Shown here: positions 55,191-64,000 of the stretch, one piece after another
Position numbering within the stretch: position 1 is the stretch's first letter
Layout: each line of letters begins with the position of its first letter
Source of the DNA: Pseudomonas sp. P8_229
GTDB lineage: Bacteria > Pseudomonadota > Gammaproteobacteria > Pseudomonadales > Pseudomonadaceae
Assembly: GCF_034008635.1 (NCBI RefSeq)
Contig: NZ_CP125378.1
Location: 2,966,001-3,030,000, forward strand
Direction: 5' to 3'
DNA: 64,000 bases
The notes under the pieces: model-generated
Database searches by the model: none
Seen by the model: only the letters and a program-made list of their open reading frames with translations
Told to the model about the DNA's origin: nothing
Program-made: the position numbers and the translations under genes

Positions 55191-56522
55191 TCAGTTCTTG
55201 GAAATTTCGCCTGCAGGCAGTTTTTCCTTGCTGCGCCAGTGCGGCAGGGAGTTCCAGTAGCGCTGGCCCTTGGCGTCGTCGTACATGCCTTCCCAGCGCG
55301 CGATAACCAGTACCGCCAGGGCGTTGCCGATCACGTTCAGTGCGGTACGGGCCATGTCCATGACACGGTCGACACCGGCGATGAACGCCAGGCCTTCCAG
55401 CGGGATACCGACGCTGCCCAGGGTTGCCAGCAGCACCACGAAGGACACGCCCGGTACACCGGCGATGCCTTTGGAGGTCACCATCAGGGTCAGGACCAGC
55501 AGCAGTTGCTGGCTGATCGACAGGTCGATGCCGTACAGCTGGGCAATGAAGATCGCTGCGATGGACTGATACAGGGTCGAACCGTCGAGGTTGAACGAGT
55601 AACCGGTCGGCACCACGAAGCTGCAGATGGCTTTCGGTGCGCCGTAGGCTTCCATTTTCTCGATCACGCGTGGCAGCACGGTTTCCGAGGAGGCGGTGGA
55701 GTAGGCCAGGACCAGCTCATCCTTGAAGATGCGCATCAGCTTGATCACCGAGAAGCCGAACAGCTTGGCGATCAGGCCCAGTACCACGAAGGCGAAGAAG
55801 GCAATGGCGACGTAAACCAGGATCACCAGCTTCGCCAGCGGCACCAGCGAAGCGAAACCGAAGTTGGCGACGGTCACCGCGATCAGTGCGAATACGCCGA
55901 TCGGGGCGTAGTTCATGATCATGTGGGTGACTTTGAACATGCTTTCCGAGACGCCCTGGAACATCTTCACCAGCGGCTCGCGCAGGTCCGACTGCAGGCT
56001 CGACAGACCGAGGCCGAACAGTACGGAGAAGAAGATGATCGGCAGCATCTCGCCGCGGGCCATGGCCGCGAAGATGTTCGACGGGATCAGGTTGAGGATG
56101 GTCTCGATGAACGCGTGTTCATGTTGTACTTCGGCGGCGGTCGCCTGGTACTTGGAGATATCCACCGTGCCCAGGGTGCTCATATCGATGCCGGCGCCCG
56201 GGTGGAACAGGTTGGCCAGCAGCAGGCCGACGATGATCGCGATGGTGGTGACGACTTCGAAGTAGATGATCGTCTTCAGGCCGATACGCCCGAGTTTCTT
56301 GGCGTCGCCCACGCCGGCAATGCCGACGATCAGGGAGGAGATGACGATCGGGATCACGATCATCTTGATCAGACGGATAAAGATATCGCCTGCCGGTTGC
56401 AGGACGTTGCTGATCCACCAGGCTTTCTCGGCACTGAAATGGTTGAGCAACGCACCAATTGCAATCCCTAAAACCAGACCGATGAGGATCTGCCAGGCGA
56501 GGCTGAGTTTTGCCTTCTTCAT
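55191..56522 (-). CDS. gltP: Proton/glutamate-aspartate symporter
   Basis: 443 aa DAACS-family carrier. The serine-rich motif appears as STASSETVLPRV and the substrate motif as GYSFNLDGSTLYQS, with eight or so membrane segments and two re-entrant loops. ATG 56522 (MKKAKLSLAWQILIG) is conserved; the frame extends upstream to 56678 without support. It imports glutamate and aspartate with protons. Confidence 0.92.
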   Translation of the reverse strand: MKKAKLSLAWQILIGLVLGIAIGALLNHFSAEKAWWISNVLQPAGDIFIRLIKMIVIPIVISSLIVGIAGVGDAKKLGRIGLKTIIYFEVVTTIAIIVGLLLANLFHPGAGIDMSTLGTVDISKYQATAAEVQHEHAFIETILNLIPSNIFAAMARGEMLPIIFFSVLFGLGLSSLQSDLREPLVKMFQGVSESMFKVTHMIMNYAPIGVFALIAVTVANFGFASLVPLAKLVILVYVAIAFFAFVVLGLIAKLFGFSVIKLMRIFKDELVLAYSTASSETVLPRVIEKMEAYGAPKAICSFVVPTGYSFNLDGSTLYQSIAAIFIAQLYGIDLSISQQLLLVLTLMVTSKGIAGVPGVSFVVLLATLGSVGIPLEGLAFIAGVDRVMDMARTALNVIGNALAVLVIARWEGMYDDAKGQRYWNSLPHWRSKEKLPAGEISKN

Positions 56523-57222
56523 TATCTTTACCCTTACTTGCGTTTGACTCAGGCACATGCAGGAACTGGAACGCTCATTAGCGGAAAAGTCTGTGCATCT
56601 GCCTCCGTATAAGGTGCCCCGAAGCGCGTGTTTACGGCTCTTCGGCAGGCGAAAAAAGGCGCAACTATTCCGATGCAAGGTTGCGCCGTCTAATGCCGTA
56701 AACGCCTACCCTATGCCGAATCGGCATGAGCTTTTTTAAATGAAACTGGCGTCCCAACCGGTTCGATTGCGACATTTCAGCCGCCATAAGTGCCGTGAAC
56801 CGGCCATTACAGCCTAGGTTGGTTATTTTTTGAACGAGTGATTTCGACAGAAAATATAAGAAAAAGCCTACATTTGCAGACTAGAAGTCCTACTGTTTAA
56901 AAGGACTCTTTCTCGATATACGGTCGCCATGAAACACGGCGAAATGTTTTCGCGCGCAGTCTGAACCATAAAAAGATGAGCAGGACGCTCTAGATCAATG
57001 TTTTGTAGCGCACAAAGCTCAGCGCAAGTCCGTCGGACCGCCGAGGGCCGGCGAACCTGCGTCGCAGCTTTTGCCCTGACCCGGCCCTTGCGCAGGCACT
57101 CCCTGTACCCGTAGGTCACTCCGACCCTGTAACAGTCAGAACGTCCCGGCCCCCTGATCATGCGCCGACCTTCCTCGGGCGGGCGCAATAAAGGGCAGCG
57201 CGGCGCCACCCTCATGTTCGAA
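56523..57222. other. Long intergenic region upstream of gltP
   Basis: About 700 bases without a convincing gene. GGCGCAAC/GTTGCGCC arms at about 56657-56690 form a hairpin. ATGCCGA/TCGGCAT followed by a T run (56713-56736) looks like a small terminator on the plus strand. The section 56740-56880 is AT-rich. A minus-strand frame at 56868-57215 has biased, Arg-rich content and no recognisable family. Confidence 0.45.
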
Positions 57223-57687
57223 TCAGTACCAGTTCGGATCTTTCTTCAGCGTTTCCATCAACAGGTTCTGCATGTCCTGATCCGGTTTGCCGAGGAAGCG
57301 GTAGGTGGCATGTCGCGTGGGCGACTTGTCGGCCGGCAGTCCTTCGGGCACATCGACGAGCATCGCGTAGGCATCTTTCTTGTCGAAGCTGAACGCGACG
57401 ATCAAGCGGTGGTTAAGGCACTTGTCCGCGGATTCGCAGAGCGGCCCCACCAGATACTGATTGCCGTCTTCAGTCACGGCATTCATCTGCTGATCTGGCG
57501 TACCGGACAGGTTCATCACCCATTCCGGCAGGCGCTCTTCATGCTTCACCACGCCTTGCCAGGTTTCCCGGTATTGCGGGTCGGAGCTGAGCAGCTCGTT
57601 GACCCGCGCCTGGCCGTCATTGGCCGCCATCGCCATGGCACTACCGCCCAGAAGCAGGGCGGCTGCCAGTGTCTTTAAACCAATCAT
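57223..57687 (-). CDS. ivy: Inhibitor of vertebrate lysozyme (Ivy) family protein
   Basis: 154 aa. A signal peptide (ends near AMAAND) gives a periplasmic protein. The pattern LCESADKCLNHRLIVAFSFD corresponds to the Ivy cysteine loop and following strand, and YRFLGKPDQDMQNLLMETL is the family C-terminus. Ivy proteins block C-type lysozymes. The cysteine loop is one residue longer than the CKPHDC form. Two bases separate its start from the DUF1328 gene. Confidence 0.8.
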   Translation of the reverse strand: MIGLKTLAAALLLGGSAMAMAANDGQARVNELLSSDPQYRETWQGVVKHEERLPEWVMNLSGTPDQQMNAVTEDGNQYLVGPLCESADKCLNHRLIVAFSFDKKDAYAMLVDVPEGLPADKSPTRHATYRFLGKPDQDMQNLLMETLKKDPNWY

Positions 57688-57689
57688 CG

Positions 57690-57926
<237 letters not shown>

Positions 57927-58211
57927 TCAGAAAACCCAGCGCTCTTCACGTGGCAGTTGATCCAGCGGCTGCGCCTGATCGACATCCATCATGCGCATCG
58001 AGGCGCTCTCGGCCTGGCTGCTGCTGACGGCGCTGAAGTGCGTCTGCGTGCTGTGTTGAATCGAGATCAGCGGCTCAGGCTTCTGGCTGTTCTCCCAGCT
58101 CAGGTATTGCTGGCAGGCGATCAGGGTGATCAACAGGGCAAGTACGCCAAACAGACCTTGCTGGATATGCAGTGGCGAGATACGCACTTGGGCGGCACGT
58201 TGGCGAGTCAT
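57927..58211 (-). CDS. Small single-span membrane protein, unassigned
   Basis: 94 aa. A basic N-terminus, one hydrophobic segment (about 19-36, GLFGVLALLITLIACQQYL) and a polar C-terminal tail. No family recognised. Good codon pattern and position between the DUF1328 gene and algB support it as a real gene. It could be an envelope protein controlled with its neighbours. Confidence 0.65.
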   Translation of the reverse strand: MTRQRAAQVRISPLHIQQGLFGVLALLITLIACQQYLSWENSQKPEPLISIQHSTQTHFSAVSSSQAESASMRMMDVDQAQPLDQLPREERWVF

Positions 58212-58637
58212 CCTGGGTTCCTCACTCTTATTCGGTTGGGGCAGTCGGATCTGCCCGGGCTGAATGAGTTATTGCAGCCTGCATGCCAATTTTTTATTTG
58301 AAAAAATTCCAATTAAATCAATAAGTTATAGATGTATTAAAAATCGTCTTGGACGCATCCTGCACGATGGGTCATCTACGGTCGTGCGTAATGCACGATT
58401 ATTTCGTAGGAGATTTCATTCTTATTGAATTGAGAGCAGGTCTCGGATGTCAGAAAAGTACGCAGGCAAACATCGGCAACCCGGCGATTGTTTAGAAGGT
58501 CAACAAAATCAATGGATTGGCTGTCATGGCAGGAGAGAGCTACCCTGCTATGGCCGGCATCGTTCAGAATCGACCATGCAACTTGCCCGATTTTTCCGGG
58601 ACTAACCAAGACCAATCACATAAGGAGCGTAGGAAAA
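58212..58637. promoter_or_regulatory. Region upstream of algB
   Basis: About 425 bases. A palindrome CGTGCGTAATGCACG (58383-58397) with a nearby extra GCACGAT copy may be an operator. An AT-rich segment (58285-58350) follows the divergent small gene. The TAAGGAGCGTAGGA before the ATG gives the ribosome site. No gene is convincing here. Confidence 0.5.
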
Positions 58638-59984
58638 ATGGAATCCGCCACTGAGCATCAAGGCCGCATTCTGCTGGTGGACGACGAGTCCGCCATCCTG
58701 CGTACCTTCCGTTACTGCCTCGAAGACGAAGGCTACACGGTGGCCACTGCCAACAGCGCGGCTCAGGCCGACGCTTTGCTGCAACGCCAGGTCTTCGACC
58801 TGTGCTTCCTCGATTTGCGGCTGGGCGAAGACAATGGTCTTGATGTGCTGGCGCAGATGCGTATCCAGGCACCGTGGATGCGCGTGGTGATCGTCACCGC
58901 GCACTCCGCCGTCGACACCGCCGTTGACGCGATCCAGGCCGGCGCGGCCGACTATCTGGTCAAGCCGTGCAGCCCCGATCAGTTGCGTCTGGCCACCGCC
59001 AAGCAACTGGAAGTGCGCCAGCTCTCGGCGCGTCTCGAAGCCCTTGAAGGCGAAATCCGCAAACCCAAGGACGGTCTCGATTCGCACAGCCCCGCGATGA
59101 AAGTCGTGCTGGAAACCGCGCGCCAGGTCGCGAGCACCGACGCCAACATTCTTATTCTGGGCGAGTCCGGTACCGGTAAAGGCGAGCTGGCACGGGCCAT
59201 TCACGGCTGGAGCAAGCGCGAGAAGAAATCCTGCGTGACCATCAACTGCCCGTCGTTGACCGCCGAACTGATGGAAAGCGAGCTGTTCGGCCACAGTCGC
59301 GGCGCATTTACCGGGGCCAGCGAAAGCACCTTGGGTCGAGTCAATCAGGCGGACGGTGGTACGCTGTTTCTCGATGAGATCGGCGATTTTCCCCTGACGT
59401 TGCAGCCAAAGTTGCTGCGCTTCATTCAAGACAAGGAATACGAGCGGGTAGGGGATCCAGTGACCCGCCGCGCCGACGTGCGCATTCTCGCCGCGACCAA
59501 CCTCAATCTTGAAGACATGGTGCGCGACGGTCGCTTTCGCGAAGACCTGCTGTATCGCCTGAACGTGATCACCCTGCATCTGCCGCCGCTGCGCGAGCGC
59601 GCCGAAGACATTCTGACCCTGGCCGACCGCTTCCTCGCCCGTTTCGTCAAAGAGTACGCACGTCCGGCCCGCGGCTTCAGTGATGAGGCACGGGAAGCAC
59701 TGCTCGGCTATCGCTGGCCGGGCAACATCCGTGAGCTGCGCAACGTGGTGGAGCGGGCGAGCATCATCTGCCCGCAGGAACGCGTGGAAATCAGCCACTT
59801 GGGCATGGCCGAACAACCGGCAAACAACGCACCACGGGTCGGCGCGGCGCTGAGCCTCGATGAACTGGAGAAAGCTCATATCGGCGCGGTGCTGGCGACG
59901 GCTGGCACCCTCGATCAAGCAGCCAAGACCCTGGGCATCGATGCCTCTACCCTGTATCGCAAGCGTAAGCAGTACAACCTGTGA
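58638..59984 (+). CDS. algB: NtrC-family response regulator AlgB
   Basis: 448 aa. Receiver domain 1-125 with phospho-acceptor D59 (CFLDLRLGED). AAA+ sigma-54 interaction domain with Walker A GESGTGKG (175-182), GAFTGA (222-227) and Walker B FLDEIG (244-249). Fis-type HTH at about 420-445. AlgB controls alginate and other genes with its kinase KinB. The start at 58638 is preceded by GTAGGA. kinB follows 10 bases later. Confidence 0.95.
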   Translation: MESATEHQGRILLVDDESAILRTFRYCLEDEGYTVATANSAAQADALLQRQVFDLCFLDLRLGEDNGLDVLAQMRIQAPWMRVVIVTAHSAVDTAVDAIQAGAADYLVKPCSPDQLRLATAKQLEVRQLSARLEALEGEIRKPKDGLDSHSPAMKVVLETARQVASTDANILILGESGTGKGELARAIHGWSKREKKSCVTINCPSLTAELMESELFGHSRGAFTGASESTLGRVNQADGGTLFLDEIGDFPLTLQPKLLRFIQDKEYERVGDPVTRRADVRILAATNLNLEDMVRDGRFREDLLYRLNVITLHLPPLRERAEDILTLADRFLARFVKEYARPARGFSDEAREALLGYRWPGNIRELRNVVERASIICPQERVEISHLGMAEQPANNAPRVGAALSLDELEKAHIGAVLATAGTLDQAAKTLGIDASTLYRKRKQYNL

Positions 59985-59994
59985 GCGCGCGGCG

Positions 59995-61785
59995 ATGAAA
60001 CTGGCGATGAAGTTGCGCACCCGCTTGTTCCTGAGCATCTCCGCGCTGATCACGGTGGCTTTGCTCGGGCTGTTGCTCGGGCTGGTCAGCGTGATGCAGA
60101 TGGCCGGGACTCAGGAAGCGCTGATCCGCAATAACTTCGTCACCCTTGATCTGGGCCTCAAACTGCGCCAGACCCTCGGCGATCAACTGATCATGATGCT
60201 CGCCGAAAAGCCCGATACCGCTGCGTTCGAGGCCTCGAAGCAGCAGTATTTACAGCTGCTCGATCAAGGCATAGCCCAGGAGGAGGTCGGTGATGGTCGT
60301 CAATACAGCTTCAGTCAGGCCAAGGCCGATTACCAAAGTTTCCTTCAGGCGTTCGATCAGGTACGTGACCCGGCCAATGCCTTGAGTGGTACCGGCGATT
60401 TGCGTGAGCGCTTCAATACGCTGCGCAACGGCCTGATTGCCGAACACAAGCATGCGCTCGACAACATCAACTCGGTGCAGCACGCTGCTCGCGACCGTGC
60501 GTTGTTGATTGCCGGGCTGCTCGGGCTGGTGGGGCTGGCCGTGTTGATCATCGGCTTCGTCACGGCCCATGCGATTGCCCGACGCTTCGGTGCGCCGATC
60601 GAGGCGCTGGCGCAAGCGGCGGACAACATCGGCCAAGGCAATTTCGAAGTGACCCTGCCGATTTCGTCGGCGATGGAAATGAACCAGCTGACCAAGCGCT
60701 TCGGGCTGATGGCCGAAGCGCTGCGTGAGCATCAGGCGACCAACGTCGACGAACTGCTGGCCGGTCAGCAGCGTTTGCAGGCGGTGCTCGACAGCATCGA
60801 CGATGGCTTGCTGATGATCGACCGTGAAGGGCATCTGGAGCACCTCAATCCGGTCGCCCAGCGGCAACTGGGCTGGGACAGTGATCGCCTCGGCCAAGGC
60901 CTGGGGACGGCGCTTGGGCGCCCGGAACTCGACGCTCAGCTGCAACTGGTGTTGCGCGGCGGCACGCTGGAGCGTGCTCCGGAAGATTTGAGTATCGAAG
61001 TCGATGGCGAATCGCGCCTGCTGACTTACAGCCTGACCCCGGTCAGCCACACCCAGGGGCATATCCTCGGCGCGGTGATGGTGCTGCACGACGTTACCGA
61101 ACAGCGCGCTTTCGAGCGAGTGCGCAGCGAGTTCGTGTTGCGGGCCTCCCATGAGCTGCGCACGCCGGTCACCGGCATGCACATGGCCTTCGGCCTGTTT
61201 CGCGAGCGCGCGAAGTTTCCCGCGGACTCACGCGAGGCCGACCTGCTCGACACGGTCAACGAAGAAATGCAGCGCTTGATGCAGTTGATCAACGACCTGC
61301 TCAACTTTTCGCGCTACCAGAATGGTCTGCAGAAACTCTCGCTGGCGCCCTGTTCCATCGAAGACTTGCTGGAGCAGGCGCAATTGCGTTTCGCCGATTC
61401 GGCAGCGGGCAAAGGCATTGCCCTGAACGTCGAAGTGCAGGGGCCGTTGCCGCGCCTGCAGGCCGATCAGACGCAACTCGACCGGGTGCTCGACAACCTG
61501 ATCGACAACGCCCTGCGCCATACCGCCCGCGACGGGCAGATTCGCCTGCAGGCGCGCCGGCATGGCGAGCGGGTGATCATCAGTGTTGAAGACAATGGCG
61601 AAGGCATTGCCTACGGTCAGCAAGGACGAATCTTCGAGCCGTTCGTGCAGGTCGGGCGCAAGAAGGGCGGCGCCGGGCTCGGGTTGGCGCTGTGCAAGGA
61701 AATCGTCCAGTTGCACGGCGGGCGGATGGGCGTCTATTCGCGGCCGGGGCAGGGCACGCAGTTCTACATGGCGTTGGCGGTCTAG
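59995..61785 (+). CDS. kinB: Sensor histidine kinase KinB
   Basis: 596 aa, matching KinB length. Two membrane segments (about 13-38 and 165-190) bracket a periplasmic sensor, followed by HAMP (190-245), PAS (255-370) and HisKA with H386 in RASHELRTPVTG. The ATPase domain has NLIDNALRHT, DNGEGI and GAGLGLAL. It phosphorylates AlgB. ATG 59995 is used; a second in-frame ATG at 60007 is possible. Its stop overlaps the stop of the opposing EAL gene. Confidence 0.94.
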   Translation: MKLAMKLRTRLFLSISALITVALLGLLLGLVSVMQMAGTQEALIRNNFVTLDLGLKLRQTLGDQLIMMLAEKPDTAAFEASKQQYLQLLDQGIAQEEVGDGRQYSFSQAKADYQSFLQAFDQVRDPANALSGTGDLRERFNTLRNGLIAEHKHALDNINSVQHAARDRALLIAGLLGLVGLAVLIIGFVTAHAIARRFGAPIEALAQAADNIGQGNFEVTLPISSAMEMNQLTKRFGLMAEALREHQATNVDELLAGQQRLQAVLDSIDDGLLMIDREGHLEHLNPVAQRQLGWDSDRLGQGLGTALGRPELDAQLQLVLRGGTLERAPEDLSIEVDGESRLLTYSLTPVSHTQGHILGAVMVLHDVTEQRAFERVRSEFVLRASHELRTPVTGMHMAFGLFRERAKFPADSREADLLDTVNEEMQRLMQLINDLLNFSRYQNGLQKLSLAPCSIEDLLEQAQLRFADSAAGKGIALNVEVQGPLPRLQADQTQLDRVLDNLIDNALRHTARDGQIRLQARRHGERVIISVEDNGEGIAYGQQGRIFEPFVQVGRKKGGAGLGLALCKEIVQLHGGRMGVYSRPGQGTQFYMALAV

Positions 61786-63398
61786 GCTTCGTCGTCCAGT
61801 CGACGGCCGGCAAGGCGCCGTCCACGGGTGATCAGTTCGATGAACTGCACCGCACTCAGGGCCTGGGCGAACAGCCAGCCCTGACCGAATTTCACGCCTT
61901 CACTGCTGAGAAACACGGCTTGCGCTTCGTGCTCGATACCTTCGGCAATCACCTTCAGCTCCAGTGCCTGCGCCATGTGAATGATGTGCGGTGCCACGCC
62001 GCTGCTGGCCGCGTCATGGCCGAGCGCGTCGATAAAGGCCTTGTCGATCTTCAGGCAATCCACCGGTAGCGTCTGCAGGTAGGCGAGGCTGCAATAGCCG
62101 GTGCCGAAGTCATCGATCAGCACCTGATGGCCGACATCGCGCAAGGCTTGCAGGTTCTCCCGCGCCACCACCACGTCGATCAACCCGCGTTCGGTGACTT
62201 CGAAGGCAATCTGCCGTGCCGCGACCCGGTGCAGCGTCAGCAGTTTGGCCATGACCTGGCCGATGCGCGGCACCATCACATCGCAAGCGGCGAGGTTGAC
62301 CGAGATGTACAACTGCGGATTGGCGCGTAGCACCGGCCCCAGTTGTTCCAGCAACCGTTGCAGGACGAAATCGGTCATCTGGCGGATCTGTCCGGTGTTT
62401 TCCGCCATCGGAATGAACAGATCGGGACTGGTCAACGTGCCGTCCGGGCGGCGCCAGCGCAGCAGGGCTTCGGCGCCCACGCAGTTGCGGGTGTCGAGGT
62501 CGAAGATCGGCTGATACAGCACCTGCAGCTCGCCGCGACGGATTGCGCCCTGAAGTTCGGCGTCCAGCGACTGGCGCTGGCGCACCAGTAAAAACACGCA
62601 GAACCCGCAAAATGCTCCCAGCAGCAGGCAGACCGGCACCATCCACCACCAGACCGTCGAAATGTGCATGCCGCTGCGCGGGGTGATCAGCACCAATTGG
62701 TATTCCGGGTTGTTGGTTGGCATGCGGTAGATCAGCCGTGACTGCGTGACTTGCAAGGCTTCACGACTCTTCGGCGGCCAGACTTCGGAGGGTGGCCATG
62801 CCTGAGCGATTCCGAGCACCGGAATCGCCCGCTTGCCATGATCCAGCACGACCAGCAGGCTGCTGTCCGGTGGCAGGTCGACCATGTCAGTCAAATGCCC
62901 GCGGGAGGTCGCTACGCGGAAATTGCCGCGCCCGAGCATCAGCGCGGCGCGATTCTCATCGGGTTCGGTGGTGGTGTTGAGCCAGTAGCTGTAGGTCGGA
63001 CCTTTGATGTCCGGTGCGCGGACGACCGACAGCCCCTCCTGCCGGGGGCGGTTGGAGCAGATTCGTGTGCCGTCCATGTAGGCCGCCTCATAGACGAAGC
63101 GATAGTTGAAGGTGACCTGTTGCAGGGTGGCGATCATTTCATCATCGCAACTGCGCAACGGCTGCGCTTCAAGGTCATCGAGACTTTCGCGCAATTGCCC
63201 GAACAATTGTTCGAGGCGGGCCAGAAAACGCTCGCCCTGAGCGTTCATCTCCTGGCTTTCATTTTGTTCGATCTGGCGCATGGCGAAGAACATTCCGCCG
63301 GCGATCAACAGCGCAGCACTGAGGACAGCCGCGATCATCGCCAAAAACCAGGGGCGATAAAACCAGCTACGCAGCGTCTCTCGGGTAGCAACCATCAT
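61782..63398 (-). CDS. c-di-GMP phosphodiesterase with CSS sensor and EAL domain
   Basis: 538 aa. Two membrane segments (about 18-40 and 245-268) enclose a periplasmic domain with the CSS motif (RSCDDEM and RICSNR cysteines) that senses redox state. The EAL domain (about 275-525) keeps EALLRW, NLAACD, the E in FEVTERG and DDFGTGYCSL, so it should degrade c-di-GMP. Its stop shares CTAG with the kinB stop, tail to tail. Confidence 0.93.
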   Translation of the reverse strand: MMVATRETLRSWFYRPWFLAMIAAVLSAALLIAGGMFFAMRQIEQNESQEMNAQGERFLARLEQLFGQLRESLDDLEAQPLRSCDDEMIATLQQVTFNYRFVYEAAYMDGTRICSNRPRQEGLSVVRAPDIKGPTYSYWLNTTTEPDENRAALMLGRGNFRVATSRGHLTDMVDLPPDSSLLVVLDHGKRAIPVLGIAQAWPPSEVWPPKSREALQVTQSRLIYRMPTNNPEYQLVLITPRSGMHISTVWWWMVPVCLLLGAFCGFCVFLLVRQRQSLDAELQGAIRRGELQVLYQPIFDLDTRNCVGAEALLRWRRPDGTLTSPDLFIPMAENTGQIRQMTDFVLQRLLEQLGPVLRANPQLYISVNLAACDVMVPRIGQVMAKLLTLHRVAARQIAFEVTERGLIDVVVARENLQALRDVGHQVLIDDFGTGYCSLAYLQTLPVDCLKIDKAFIDALGHDAASSGVAPHIIHMAQALELKVIAEGIEHEAQAVFLSSEGVKFGQGWLFAQALSAVQFIELITRGRRLAGRRLDDEA

Positions 63399-63477
63399 GG
63401 AATATCCGAAGAATTACCAATGAGTTATAGCTGCTGATTGCGATTTCGCCCTGACCGTCGGGCGGGCGTCATTATTT

Positions 63478-64000
63478 TGTCTGGTTGAGTACCAGCAACA
63501 ACGCCGCTGTTTGCGCATCCGGCGTGCCGTCGAAGCGCGAAGGGCGGAAGTGCATCTGGAAGGCCGCCAGTACGTGGCGGGTTGCGACGTCCAGTTCGCC
63601 GGTTTGCGGGGTGTCGTAACCGACGCGCGCCAGTTGCGCCTGGAACCAACTGATGCTCGGCAGCTCGGCGTCGAACTGCGCTTGCTGACGCGCCGCCGCT
63701 TGTTCATTGGGCCATACGCCCAGGCCTTCGGCGGCCAGGCGCTTCCACGGGAACAATGGGCCTGGGTCGAGTTTGCGCAGCGGCGCGATGTCGCTGTGGC
63801 CGATGATATGGCGCGGGCTGATGCCCTGGCGTTTGCTGATGTCCTTGAGCAGCACGATCAGCGATTGAATCTGCGCTTCGCTGTACGGGTACCACAAGCG
63901 GCCGGTCGGCGTGTCCTTGAAGCCCGGGTTGACGATTTCGATGCCGATCGAGCTGGAGTTGAGCCAGGTCCGGCCCTGCCATTGGCTTTCTCCGGCGTGC
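63478..64000 (-). CDS. ampDh2: N-acetylmuramoyl-L-alanine amidase, AmpDh2-like (partial)
   Basis: The start lies beyond the right edge; about 174 residues are visible. The frame opens with HAGESQWQGRTWLNSSSIGIEIVNPGF, an amidase_2 core with a zinc-ligand histidine. HSDIAPLRKLDPGPLFPW supplies the second histidine and an aspartate. A C-terminal peptidoglycan-binding domain follows (about the last 70 residues). In P. aeruginosa ampDh2 sits beside algB-kinB, supporting the assignment. It cleaves the amide between MurNAc and the stem peptide. Confidence 0.85.

Noticed and set aside
55188..56471. 427-codon plus-strand frame opposite gltP
   Set aside because: Shadow of gltP with His/Gln/Asp bias.
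56868..57215. 115-codon minus-strand frame in the gltP upstream region
   Set aside because: Arg-rich, no recognisable domain, weak start; listed only as part of the intergenic description.
58602..60053. 483-codon minus-strand frame opposite algB
   Set aside because: AlgB is certain on the plus strand; this frame has no motif.

Overview
This window is the replication-origin end of a Pseudomonas chromosome, most likely of the P. fluorescens group. Three things point there: the gene order dnaA-dnaN-recF-gyrB, an origin region dense in DnaA boxes, and a syntenic row of Pseudomonas housekeeping genes that ends in algB-kinB and an ampDh2-like amidase. Base composition is high-GC and uniform except for an AT-richer island just after gyrB.

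Layout. 1-535 is the dnaA upstream region (oriC side). 536-6743 holds dnaA, dnaN, recF and gyrB. 6749-13212 is a 6,464-bp Tn7-like transposon inserted directly behind the gyrB stop codon. It is bounded by 18-bp terminal inverted repeats and a perfect 5-bp target duplication (GTTGC). It carries tnsA, tnsB, tnsC and tniQ. tnsA and tnsB each contain one frameshift, tnsC is intact, and tniQ is cut by a 1,235-bp IS3-family element. The native gyrB terminator now lies on the far side of the transposon, and a substitute terminator sits in the transposon's left end.

13.3-34 kb: a DUF6311-type membrane protein, a divergent response regulator/histidine kinase pair, plsC, gmhB, glyS-glyQ, tag, an LpxL/HtrB-type acyltransferase, a PilZ protein, a TPR protein, trkA-rsmB-fmt-def, a LysM protein, dprA, tsaC, a GNAT/FeeM-like acyltransferase and a quinone oxidoreductase. 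34-43 kb: hemF-aroE, a SulP transporter, a choline-sulfate module (betC, choX, divergent LysR regulator), an NAD(P)-binding protein, a DOPA-dioxygenase-like protein and a GFA-family protein. 43-57 kb: mostly membrane proteins (CitMHS, TerC, Na/Pi cotransporter with PhoU-like tail, M16 peptidase, DUF5924/DUF2914 protein), a four-gene Mce/Mla-type lipid transport operon, an SpmA/SpmB-like protein and gltP. 57-64 kb: an Ivy lysozyme inhibitor with a DUF1328 peptide, then algB-kinB, a CSS-EAL phosphodiesterase and a partial amidase.

REP-like inverted repeats sit in many intergenic gaps. Perfect DnaA boxes recur well beyond the origin, through roughly the first 42 kb. The main point of interest is the Tn7-like element at the 3' end of gyrB, with its frameshifted transposase genes and its exchange of terminators.
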